A stretch of DNA of 64,000 nucleotides from Streptomyces sp. 846.5 (GTDB lineage: Bacteria > Actinomycetota > Actinomycetes > Streptomycetales > Streptomycetaceae), in assembly GCF_004365705.1 (NCBI RefSeq), contig NZ_SOBN01000001.1:1814555-1878554 (forward strand), written 5' to 3'. Below, in pieces: positions 26,202 to 33,320 of this stretch. Numbering within the stretch: position 1 is the first letter of the stretch; the number at the start of each line of letters is the position of its first letter. The notes below the pieces were generated by a model. It had not been told where the DNA came from, did no database searches, and was given only the letters and a program-made list of their open reading frames with translations. The translations under genes were made by a program, and so were the position numbers.

Positions 26202-27638
26202 TCAGCCCTGCCAGGCGGCGAGGAGGTCTTCCGGTCCCCAGTGAGCGGCGAGTGGGACGTTGTCGGTGACTCCACAGCGCGATACCGCCACCAAGGGCGT
26301 GTCGGGGTTGGTGCCGGGGACGGCGAGGAGGTCCCGGACCAGAGCGTCGTACTCGCGCCGTCCGAAGGGCTGGGTCTCCAGCCACTTGACGGATCCGAGG
26401 AAGTGGATCTGCTTGGCGACCGGGTCGCGGTCGGCGCCGACGATGTCGATCTCGGGGTTGTTCTGACGGTTCCACCAACCGCCGACGGCCTCGGTCCCGG
26501 GCCACCGGTTATCTGGCAGCAGCCGCAGCAGAGCCTCGCGAATGACGGGTTCGACGGCTCGCCCACGCCAGCTCGTCCATGAGGCCTCGATCCGACGCAG
26601 GGCGACATCGCCGCGGCCTCGTTCGATCAGCGGGATGCCGCGTTGCAGGAAGGCGAGCCAGAAGCGCAGGTAGGGGTCGGCGACGCGGTAACGCTTGTTC
26701 TTCGTGTCGGGCTTGGTGGACAGCGGGCTGTCAGTGGCCAGGACCCGTTTGTCCAACAGCGTGTTCAGGATCGGCGACAGCGTGCCCGAGGCGAGCGGGG
26801 AGGCCCCGCCGGCCTGCGTGGCGACGGCGGTGAAGGTACGCTCACCGCTGCCGACGGCCTCCAGAACCGCGCGGGAGTGGGATGCCTCGGGGAACTCCCC
26901 GAGCAGCGACAGCTCGCCCGCCATCAGCAGGGGCGACAGCGGGTTCGCGACGGACGCCTTCAGGTAGTCGATGCGGCTCATCCCGGGCCGCCAGGCCTGA
27001 ACAACCTCGGGGAAACCCCCTGTGATCAGCAGGGCGTCCATTGCTTCGGCGGCGTCCAGGCCGGTCATCTGGGCCACGTCGGCCAGATGAAGCGGCTGGA
27101 CGGTCATCTTCGCGGCCCGGCCGAAGAACGGCCGACCGTGGGACTGCAGGGCCTCCATGACCGACATGTCGCTGCCCACCAGGATCAGCAGCACCGGCTT
27201 GGCAGACAGGTTCCGGTCCCACACCGTCTGCAGAGCGCCTTCAAACTCGCGGTCCTGCTCCACGAGCCAGGGCACCTCGTCGATGACCGCGATGCTGGGA
27301 GCGTTGTCGGGGAGAGCCAGGGCCAGGGTCCGCAGCGTCTGGTTCCAGTCCGTGCTCTGCAGGCCGATCACCGCCTCGGCCCCGCTCAGGCCGGACTGGG
27401 CCAAGGCTGCGGCGAACTCGGCGCGCTCCGCCACCGGATTGCGCCCCCGTGTCGCCTGGAAGACCACGTACGGTGCCCGGGAGCGGTCGCAGAACTCCTG
27501 GACCAGTCGGGACTTCCCAACGCGCCGCCGCCCGGTCACGATCACCGCGCGCCCGCGCGTCCCGCCACGTCCTTCACGGATCTGCAGCAACTGCCCGTCG
27601 AGCAGCTCAAGGTCTGCGGTCCTGCCCCTGAAGTCCAT
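26202..27638 (-). CDS. AAA ATPase of the DUF234/ATPase_2 type, second copy
   Basis: A 478-residue protein related in plan to the one at 20102. Walker A is TGRRRVGKSRLV (near residue 36), Walker B is IAVIDEVPWLV, and a sensor-like LLILVGSDMSVMEAL follows. The middle has a winged-helix-like part (FTAVATQAGGASPLASGTLSPILNTL). The C-terminal DUF234-like domain has KRYRVADPYLRFWLAFL and a nuclease-like core with EIDIVGAD followed by FLGSVKWLE, where the usual ExK acidic residue is replaced by Ser. Catalysis by that domain may therefore be lost or altered, unlike the first copy (GEAK). The function of these ATPases is unknown. An AT-rich promoter lies upstream. Confidence 0.82.
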   Translation of the reverse strand: MDFRGRTADLELLDGQLLQIREGRGGTRGRAVIVTGRRRVGKSRLVQEFCDRSRAPYVVFQATRGRNPVAERAEFAAALAQSGLSGAEAVIGLQSTDWNQTLRTLALALPDNAPSIAVIDEVPWLVEQDREFEGALQTVWDRNLSAKPVLLILVGSDMSVMEALQSHGRPFFGRAAKMTVQPLHLADVAQMTGLDAAEAMDALLITGGFPEVVQAWRPGMSRIDYLKASVANPLSPLLMAGELSLLGEFPEASHSRAVLEAVGSGERTFTAVATQAGGASPLASGTLSPILNTLLDKRVLATDSPLSTKPDTKNKRYRVADPYLRFWLAFLQRGIPLIERGRGDVALRRIEASWTSWRGRAVEPVIREALLRLLPDNRWPGTEAVGGWWNRQNNPEIDIVGADRDPVAKQIHFLGSVKWLETQPFGRREYDALVRDLLAVPGTNPDTPLVAVSRCGVTDNVPLAAHWGPEDLLAAWQG

Positions 27639-27720
27639 CAGTATCCCATATACATAGATTACATCTAACGTAGATTGACTCTTACATTAACCATCCTACT
27701 CTGAAACGGGCCGCACGGCC
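27639..27720. promoter_or_regulatory. AT-rich promoter region with ATCTA-ACG-TAGAT dyad
   Basis: This is the least GC-rich stretch of the left half. The inverted repeat ATCTA-N3-TAGAT is at 27663-27675, with CATATACATAGATTACATC next to the start of the leftward ATPase gene. It probably carries that gene's promoter and an operator. Confidence 0.45.
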
Positions 27721-27729
27721 TGAAAGACG

Positions 27730-27758
27730 GCAGGGCCCGCGTGATCCGAGGGCCCTGC
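27730..27758. terminator. Hairpin terminator after alcohol dehydrogenase gene
   Basis: GCAGGGCCC (27730-27738) pairs perfectly with GGGCCCTGC (27750-27758) over an 11-base loop, about 38 bases beyond the stop of the leftward gene ending at 27796. Confidence 0.65.
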
Positions 27759-27795
27759 AGTTCGGGCTCCTGGCCCGCCTTCCCTGCGCAGCCGG

Positions 27796-28899
27796 TCAGA
27801 ACCGGAGCACCGGCTTGACGACCGAGCCGGAGAGCATGTCGGCGACCGCGCGCTGGATCTCCTCGAACTTGTAGTGCCTGACCAGGCGTTCGACCGGCAG
27901 CCGTCCCGAGGCCACCAACTCGGCCAGGACCGGGATCAGCGATTCGGTCTCGGCGTCACCGAGGGTCACGCCGACGACCCTGCGGCCCGGCAGCATGAAG
28001 TTGACGTCCAGGGGGACGGTCGAGCCGAACGGGGGTGCGCCGACCAGCGCGGCGGTGCCACGGGCGGCGAGGGTGGCGATGGCCGCGCCGGCGACCGCGG
28101 TGTTGCCGGTGGACTCCACCAGGCCGTCGGCACCCCGGCCGCCGGTGATCTCGGCGACGGCCTCGGCCAGGTCGGTCGTGGTGGTGTCGACGGTGTGGGT
28201 GGCGCCGAGCTCGCGCGCCAGGTCCAGCCGGGCCGCCACCCGGTCCACCACGATGACCTTGGTGGCCGGGGTGAGCCGGGACGCCATCACCGCGGACAGG
28301 CCGACGGCACCGGCCCCGGTCACCAGCAGACTGGCGCCGGGACGCGGCCGAAGGACGTTCCAGACCGCCCCCACCCCGGTCAGCACGCCGCAGCCGAGCG
28401 GGGCCAGCAGGTCCAACGGCGCGCCGTCGGGGACCTTGACCAGGCTGCGCTCGTCGACGAGCGCGTGCCGGGCGAAGCAGGACTGCCCGAAGAAGTGCCC
28501 GCCGATCGCCTCGCCGCCTCGGCCGATGGTGGGCGAGCCGTCGGCGCGGGCTCCGCCGAGGAGGTTCAGCGGGAGCCAGGTCGCGCAGTAGGCGGGGTGC
28601 CCGTCCCGGCAGTTGGCGCAGCTCCCGCACGAGGTGAAGGACAGCAGCACCTGGTCACCGGGCCGGACCCGGGTCACCGCGGAGCCGACCGCCTCCACCA
28701 CGCCGGCGCCCTCGTGGCCGAGGACGCCGGGGAGCGGGAAGGGCAGTCCGCCGCCCGCGACCCCGAGGTCGGTGTGGCACAACCCGGCCGCGACCATGCG
28801 GACGAGCACCTCGTCCGGGCGGGGGGCGGCCAGGTCGACCTCGGTCAGCGAGAAACCGGCGCCGGCGGACTCGACTACGGCGGCAGTGGTGGTGGTCAT
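27796..28899 (-). CDS. Zinc-dependent alcohol dehydrogenase, aryl-alcohol type
   Basis: ATG 28899 gives 367 residues. Catalytic zinc ligands are in GLCHTDLG (Cys) and GHEGAG (His), and the structural zinc has four Cys in CGSCANCRDGHPAYC. The NAD Rossmann motif is VTGAGAVGLSAVMA, with VIVVDRV at the end of the second strand (Asp, favouring NAD). The closing HYKFEEIQRAVADMLSG is typical of the benzyl-alcohol dehydrogenase subgroup. It should oxidise an alcohol to the aldehyde that the upstream aldehyde dehydrogenase converts to the acid. It is 14 bases downstream of that gene and under the divergent MarR regulator. Confidence 0.9.
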   Translation of the reverse strand: MTTTTAAVVESAGAGFSLTEVDLAAPRPDEVLVRMVAAGLCHTDLGVAGGGLPFPLPGVLGHEGAGVVEAVGSAVTRVRPGDQVLLSFTSCGSCANCRDGHPAYCATWLPLNLLGGARADGSPTIGRGGEAIGGHFFGQSCFARHALVDERSLVKVPDGAPLDLLAPLGCGVLTGVGAVWNVLRPRPGASLLVTGAGAVGLSAVMASRLTPATKVIVVDRVAARLDLARELGATHTVDTTTTDLAEAVAEITGGRGADGLVESTGNTAVAGAAIATLAARGTAALVGAPPFGSTVPLDVNFMLPGRRVVGVTLGDAETESLIPVLAELVASGRLPVERLVRHYKFEEIQRAVADMLSGSVVKPVLRF

Positions 28900-28913
28900 G
28901 ACGAACGCGCCTT

Positions 28914-30377
28914 TCAGGCAAGGGAGATGACGACGGACTTGACCCTGGTGTAGGACTCCAGCGCCTCGGGGCCGTACTCGCGGCCGAAGCCGGACTGCTT
29001 CACGCCGCCGAAGGGGATCGCCGGGTCGAGCATCGCCCAGTCGTTGACCCAGACGATGCCCGCCTGCAGGCGCGCCGCGACCCGGTGGGCCCGGGCCAGG
29101 TCCCTGGTCTGCAGGCCCGCCGCGAGCCCGTAGGGCGTGCTGTTGGCCAGGGCCACCGCCTCGTCCTCGGTGTCGAAGGGCTGCACGGTCAGCACCGGGC
29201 CGAAGATCTCCTCCTGCACGGCGCGGGAGTCGTTGCCCAGGTCGGCGATGACAGTCGGCCGGTAGTAGTAGCCGCCGTCGAGGTCGAGGCGCTCGCCGCC
29301 GGCGACGATCCGGCCGCCCTCCTCCCGGGCGATGCGCACGTACTCCTCGACCTTGGCGAGGTGCCGCTCGCCCGCCATCGGGCCGATGACGGTCCCGGGG
29401 TCGAACGGGTCGCCGAGCGGCACCCCGGCGACGGCACCGGCCAGGATCTCCAGGACCGTGCCGTACAGCGAGCGGTGCACCAGCAGCCGTGGTCCGCCCA
29501 TGCAGAACTGGCCGGTGTTGAAGACGAAGCCCTTGATCGCCGAACCGATCGCCTTGTCCAGGTCCGCGTCCTCGAAGACGATCTGCGCCGCGTTGCCGCC
29601 GAGTTCCATGGTGACCGGCTTGAGCGCCTCCCCCGCCGCGCTCGCCGCGTGCCGTCCGATCGCCGTGGAGCCGGTGAAGGCGATCTTGTCGACGCCGGGG
29701 TGGCGCAGCAGCGCCTCGCCGACGACCGGGCCGCTGCCGGTCACCACGTTGACCACGCCGTCCGGCACCCCTGCCTCGGCCAGGATCTCCGCCATCAGCA
29801 GCGCGCTGAGCGGGGTGTCCTCCGCGGGCTTGTGGACGACAGTGTTGCCGGCGGCCAGGGCCGGGGCGAGCTTGGAGGTGCTCAGGATCAGCGGGAAATT
29901 GAAGGGGGTGATCGCGCCGACCACGCCGAGCGGTTCGCGGCGGGTGTAGGCGTGCACGGGGAGCGGGATCTGCCGGGCCGAGCCGTCCCCGCCCTGAGCC
30001 AGCGCGGCGAAGTACTCGTACACCTCGGCGGCGGTGGTCACGTCGACGGCGCGGCACAGGCTCACCGGCTTGCCGACGTCGAGGCTCTCGACCGCGACCA
30101 GTTCGTCCTCGCGCCGCCGGATCAGCTCGGCGACCCGGTTGAGGACGCGCGAGCGCTCGCGCCCCGAGGTCCGCCCCCAGGGACCCTCGTCGAACGCCTT
30201 CCGGGCTGCGGCGACCGCGGCGTCGAGGTCCGTGGCGTCGGCCTCGGCCACCGAGGTGACGACCCTCCCGGTGGACGGATCGATCACGTCCCGGCGTCCC
30301 TTGGCGTCGGCCTCGCGCCAACGGCCGTCGATGAAGAGCCTGCCCGGCTCAAGGTGCGGCCTGCTCACAGGGGTCAT
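28914..30377 (-). CDS. NAD(P)-dependent aldehyde dehydrogenase
   Basis: ATG 30377, with GGCGGG upstream, gives 487 residues. Aldehyde dehydrogenase signatures are ITPFNFPLILSTSKLAPALA, HKPAEDTPLSA, FTGSTAIGRH, the catalytic Glu in MELGGNAAQIV and the catalytic Cys in NTGQFCMGG, then EEIFGPVLTV and FGGVKQSGFGREYG. It resembles betaine, benzaldehyde or phenylacetaldehyde dehydrogenases. It is the first gene of a two-gene operon with the alcohol dehydrogenase, so the pair converts an alcohol to an acid. The MarR gene on the other side suggests induction by an aromatic or phenolic compound. Confidence 0.92.
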   Translation of the reverse strand: MTPVSRPHLEPGRLFIDGRWREADAKGRRDVIDPSTGRVVTSVAEADATDLDAAVAAARKAFDEGPWGRTSGRERSRVLNRVAELIRRREDELVAVESLDVGKPVSLCRAVDVTTAAEVYEYFAALAQGGDGSARQIPLPVHAYTRREPLGVVGAITPFNFPLILSTSKLAPALAAGNTVVHKPAEDTPLSALLMAEILAEAGVPDGVVNVVTGSGPVVGEALLRHPGVDKIAFTGSTAIGRHAASAAGEALKPVTMELGGNAAQIVFEDADLDKAIGSAIKGFVFNTGQFCMGGPRLLVHRSLYGTVLEILAGAVAGVPLGDPFDPGTVIGPMAGERHLAKVEEYVRIAREEGGRIVAGGERLDLDGGYYYRPTVIADLGNDSRAVQEEIFGPVLTVQPFDTEDEAVALANSTPYGLAAGLQTRDLARAHRVAARLQAGIVWVNDWAMLDPAIPFGGVKQSGFGREYGPEALESYTRVKSVVISLA

Positions 30378-30423
30378 GTCCAACCCGCCTTCACTGATGC
30401 CGGCCGCGCCGATGCGACCAACA

Positions 30424-30486
30424 GGTTTCCTGATGATTGCGCCCCCGCGACAGGGAAGGCAAGACCTTGGAGATAATCAGGAAGCC
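30424..30486. promoter_or_regulatory. Paired inverted elements, candidate MarR operators
   Basis: GGTTTCCTGAT (30424-30434) and ATCAGGAAGCC (30476-30486) are complementary at ten of eleven bases and flank the divergent promoter region. The second nearly touches the marR start. Two half-sites or two weak operators for the local MarR are likely. Confidence 0.45.
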
Positions 30487-30489
30487 TGA

Positions 30490-30996
30490 ATGTCGAACAT
30501 GGAGGAAAAAGTGGCGCGTGCAGCGAGCAGGGACAGTGCCGGCGAGCCCGCGAGCGTCGCGGCGGGGCCGCGTCCGTCGCTGATGTACGCCATCAAGCAG
30601 GTCGAGCTGGCCGCCCGGGCGCACATGGACGAGCTGGTCAAACCGGTGGGGATCACCGCCCTGCAGTACACCGCGCTCACCGTGCTGCGCCGACACGACG
30701 GGCTCAGCTCCGCCCAGCTCGCCCGGAACTCCTTCGTCACCGCGCAGTCCATGGCCGACATGGTCACCGCGCTGGAACGGCGCGGCCTGATCGTCCGCCG
30801 CCGCGACCCGGACAACCGGCGGGCCCTGCTGATCAGCCTCACCTGCGCCGGTCACGAGCTGCTCGCGGCGCAGGACGCGGCGATGACCGCCCTGGAGGAG
30901 CGGATGCTCGCGGACCTCAGCGAACGCCAACGCCTCGACCTGGAGGACTACCTCAACCGCTGCCGCGCCGCGCTCTCGGACCGGCCGTCGCACTGA
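30490..30996 (+). CDS. MarR-family transcriptional regulator
   Basis: The 168-residue protein has the MarR winged helix: ALQYTALTVLRRHDGLSSAQLARNS-type helices, then SMADMVTALERRGLIVRRRD (recognition helix and wing with the DPDNRR loop) and a C-terminal dimerisation helix. The first 25 residues are a low-complexity extension; an internal ATG (MYAIKQVEL) is possible but the first start is kept. It is divergent from the aldehyde/alcohol dehydrogenase operon and most likely represses it. MarR proteins typically respond to phenolic ligands or oxidation. Confidence 0.88.
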   Translation: MSNMEEKVARAASRDSAGEPASVAAGPRPSLMYAIKQVELAARAHMDELVKPVGITALQYTALTVLRRHDGLSSAQLARNSFVTAQSMADMVTALERRGLIVRRRDPDNRRALLISLTCAGHELLAAQDAAMTALEERMLADLSERQRLDLEDYLNRCRAALSDRPSH

Positions 30997-31020
30997 CCTC
31001 GGATAAGCTCGTCCCTATCC

Positions 31021-31045
31021 GAGGCGTCGGACTGCCCGACGCCTC
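31021..31045. terminator. Hairpin terminator after marR
   Basis: GAGGCGTCGG (31021-31030) pairs with CCGACGCCTC (31036-31045), a perfect ten-bp stem with a five-base loop, 24 bases after the marR stop. Confidence 0.75.
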
Positions 31046-31062
31046 ACCGGGAGGGAACCCCT

Positions 31063-31449
31063 TTGAGCTCCAAGCGCAACCAGACCATCGCACTGCCCAC
31101 CCTCGCCGACGCCTACCGACTCGCGGCTGTGGAGGCGACCGACGCCGACGCCCGCGACTTCGCCGCGCAGCTCGCCACCACCGAGCTGCGCCGCGCCTCG
31201 CACCCGGGCCGGGCCACCTGGTCCCCCACCGACCAGACCGAGCCCGACCCGGTCCCGCAGACCGTGGTCGACGGCGACGAGGATCTGTGGCTGCGCACCC
31301 CCGCCACCGGGACCTGGACCATGCCGAGCTTCGACCCCGCGCACGACGCGCCCCGCTGCGGCGACGCGCTGACCTGGCAGGAGCTCGCCCACGAGTACGG
31401 CCCGCTGACCTCGCTCGCCGACGACCGCCGCGCCGGCGGACGCCGCTGA
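31063..31449 (+). CDS. Hypothetical protein, 128 aa
   Basis: The start is TTG 31063, placed nine bases after a strong GGGAGGG, giving MSSKRNQTIALPTLADAYRL. The protein is acidic, soluble and has no Cys-rich or membrane region apart from one Cys. An N-terminal helix about residues 12-45 (LADAYRLAAVEATDADARDFAAQ) is followed by a Pro/Asp-rich segment and a Trp-containing C-terminus. GC3 bias supports it as coding. No family is recognised and no partner is suggested by the neighbours. Confidence 0.6.
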   Translation: MSSKRNQTIALPTLADAYRLAAVEATDADARDFAAQLATTELRRASHPGRATWSPTDQTEPDPVPQTVVDGDEDLWLRTPATGTWTMPSFDPAHDAPRCGDALTWQELAHEYGPLTSLADDRRAGGRR

Positions 31450-31500
31450 CGGTTCAGCGGCGTCGGATTCCAGCGGCGTCGATCTCCAGCGCCGTCGGTC

Positions 31501-32136
31501 TCACCCGGTTCCGCCGAGCAGGTGTCGGCCCCGGCCGAAGAAGTCGGCCACGGCGCCCACGCCGCCCAGCTCCCGGATCGTCCGCGCGGCGCCGAACGGC
31601 GCGTTCCAGAACTCCCCGTGCCCGTCCTGCTGGTCGTGCGGGCCGACGTAGGCGTACGGCTCCGGCTGGAAGCCGTCACCCGGCGAGACGCCGTAGTTCG
31701 CCGCGTCGACGGTCACGGCGACGTCGAAGTGTTCGGGCCAGATGACCGGGTCCGCGTCGGGGAAGGTCCCGCGCAGCGCGGCATCGCCGATGGCGAAGCA
31801 GCGGGCCAGCCATTCGGCGGCAGCCGGATCCACGTCGATGACCTCCTCGCTGCCGACGCCCGCGCCGTCCTGGTACAGCCCGGCCGGAGCGCCGACCGCG
31901 ACCCCCAGCTCCGCGGCGAGCCCGGCACAGGTGGTCCGCTGCAGCGACAGGCACCGTCCGGCCGCCACCAGCTCGGCGCCGACCACGCGCAGCCGCGGCT
32001 CGGAGCGGGTGGCGAAGCCGCCCGGGCACGCCTGCAGCCTGATCGTGCCGCTGGTCCGGTACTGCGGGCCGGCCAGCAGCGTCTCCGCCACCGCGTGCAG
32101 GGCCCGGCGCGTGCGTACGACAGTCTCGGAGTCCAT
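31501..32136 (-). CDS. Conserved hypothetical protein, 211 aa
   Basis: Start ATG 32136 (MDSETVVRTRRALHAVAETLL). Soluble, no signal peptide. Conserved-looking segments are GPQYRTSGTIRLQACPGGFAT, the LGVAVGAPAGLY region, DVDPAAAEWLARCFAIGDAAL, WPEHFDVAVTVD and YAYVGPHDQ. The pattern IWPEHFDVA with a following NYGVSPGD is typical of uncharacterised actinobacterial proteins of about 200 residues whose function I cannot name. It lies between two small unrelated genes and converges with the 128-residue gene. Confidence 0.72.
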   Translation of the reverse strand: MDSETVVRTRRALHAVAETLLAGPQYRTSGTIRLQACPGGFATRSEPRLRVVGAELVAAGRCLSLQRTTCAGLAAELGVAVGAPAGLYQDGAGVGSEEVIDVDPAAAEWLARCFAIGDAALRGTFPDADPVIWPEHFDVAVTVDAANYGVSPGDGFQPEPYAYVGPHDQQDGHGEFWNAPFGAARTIRELGGVGAVADFFGRGRHLLGGTG

Positions 32137-32205
32137 CGACCCATCCTCGCCGACAGACGGCCCTCGCGCCGCCGCGCCGCGCCGCACCCCTCCGTTGCCG
32201 GGTGC

Positions 32206-32532
32206 TCAGCAGATACAGGCGACCGTCAGGGTGATGCTCGGGGGCGGGGGCGGCGAGTTGAGGTAGGGGGCGGTCCAGGCGCCGATGCCATCGCCTCCCT
32301 CGATGACCGTCCAGCGCCATCGCTGGTCCTTGCCGAGCGGGGTGCCGTCGCCGTTGGTGATGGTGAAGTGGTTGTCCGGGTGCAGGCCGTGGGGGCAGAT
32401 GGCGGTCACCCCGCCCGGGGAACCGGTGACGGACACGGTCTCGGGGAGGCTGTCGGCTCCGGCTGGGCCGGCGAGGATGGCCGTCAGTGCCACCGCTGCC
32501 AGGCCCGCACCGACGAGTCGTCCGGGTCGCAT
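32206..32532 (-). CDS. Small secreted protein
   Basis: ATG 32532 is preceded by GAGAGGA, giving 108 residues. A Sec signal (MRPGRLVGAGLAAVALTAIL) is cleaved about residue 27 (AGADS). The mature part of about 80 residues has a VSVTGSPGGVTAICPHGLHP segment and ends ITLTVACIC, with three Cys that could form disulphides outside the cell. The composition (beta-rich, Gly/Pro loops) suggests a small beta sandwich. No family recognised. Confidence 0.65.
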   Translation of the reverse strand: MRPGRLVGAGLAAVALTAILAGPAGADSLPETVSVTGSPGGVTAICPHGLHPDNHFTITNGDGTPLGKDQRWRWTVIEGGDGIGAWTAPYLNSPPPPPSITLTVACIC

Positions 32533-32698
32533 GGATGTCCTCTCGCTGAGCGGCCCCTCCCATGGGGCCGAGCGAACACATCCGTTGCCATAACACGGCA
32601 CGGCTCACACCACTTCCGCCGCACTCCACTCTTCTGCGCCAGGCGGGGGGACGGTTCACAGGCGGCGGATAGACTCCCGGAGATCACCGGGGGAAACC

Positions 32699-33271
32699 AT
32701 GACACCGTCAATACGCACGGCCCTCTGCCTTGTCGCGCTGGGCCTACTGCCGCTGCCTCTGGCGGCCTGCGCTGCGGGCGGCAACACCAGCAGCGCCGCG
32801 AGTGCTACGGCTGGCGCCGTCACGCACCCGAGCGGCACGGTCTACCCGACGCGTGTCGTCGGCCCGAGCGGAATCGGTCCCCTGCACCTCGGCATGACGA
32901 TCCAACAGGCCCAGGCCACCCACCTGTTCGGGCAGCTCAACGTACCCACGACCGCCTGCGCGGGAGCGTCGAACCAGGACCTCACCATCCACTACTCGGT
33001 CAAGTACGGTGTCACCCTCATCGCGGCCGAGCGTGGCCGCACCCCCGAGGGCATCGGCGCGGGTTCGACGTTCGCCGAGGTCAAGCGCGCCTACCCGCGC
33101 TCGGCGGAGCCAGAACTGGGCACCCTGGACGAACAGTTGTCGCTGTTCGGCGATGTCGAGGCCCAGGTGCCGGACAACCCCGCGGCCGACTACACGATCG
33201 TCTTCGACCGCCCCGGACACCACCGGGTCCTCTACGTGTTCCTCAAACTCAAGGCGGAGCAGGACTGCTGA
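32699..33271 (+). CDS. Lipoprotein of unknown function
   Basis: ATG 32699 gives 190 residues with a lipobox PLAAC (Cys24), followed by an Ala/Ser/Thr linker. The mature part contains GPSGIGPLHLGMTIQQAQAT, a motif seen in many streptomycete lipoproteins and secreted proteins, then a pair of Cys and a C-terminal FDRPGHHRVLYVFLKLK strand. It is anchored on the outer face of the membrane. The role is unknown. It ends 50 bases from the convergent GT39 gene, with a strong terminator between. Confidence 0.72.
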   Translation: MTPSIRTALCLVALGLLPLPLAACAAGGNTSSAASATAGAVTHPSGTVYPTRVVGPSGIGPLHLGMTIQQAQATHLFGQLNVPTTACAGASNQDLTIHYSVKYGVTLIAAERGRTPEGIGAGSTFAEVKRAYPRSAEPELGTLDEQLSLFGDVEAQVPDNPAADYTIVFDRPGHHRVLYVFLKLKAEQDC

Positions 33272-33274
33272 GCA

Positions 33275-33311
33275 GGGAGGCCCGCCGGTTGTGGCAACCG
33301 GCGGGCCTCCC
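33275..33311. terminator. Bidirectional 16-bp hairpin terminator
   Basis: GGGAGGCCCGCCGGTT (33275-33290) pairs perfectly with 33296-33311 over a five-base loop, between two convergent genes. Confidence 0.85.
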
Positions 33312-33320
33312 CTGGGGCCA

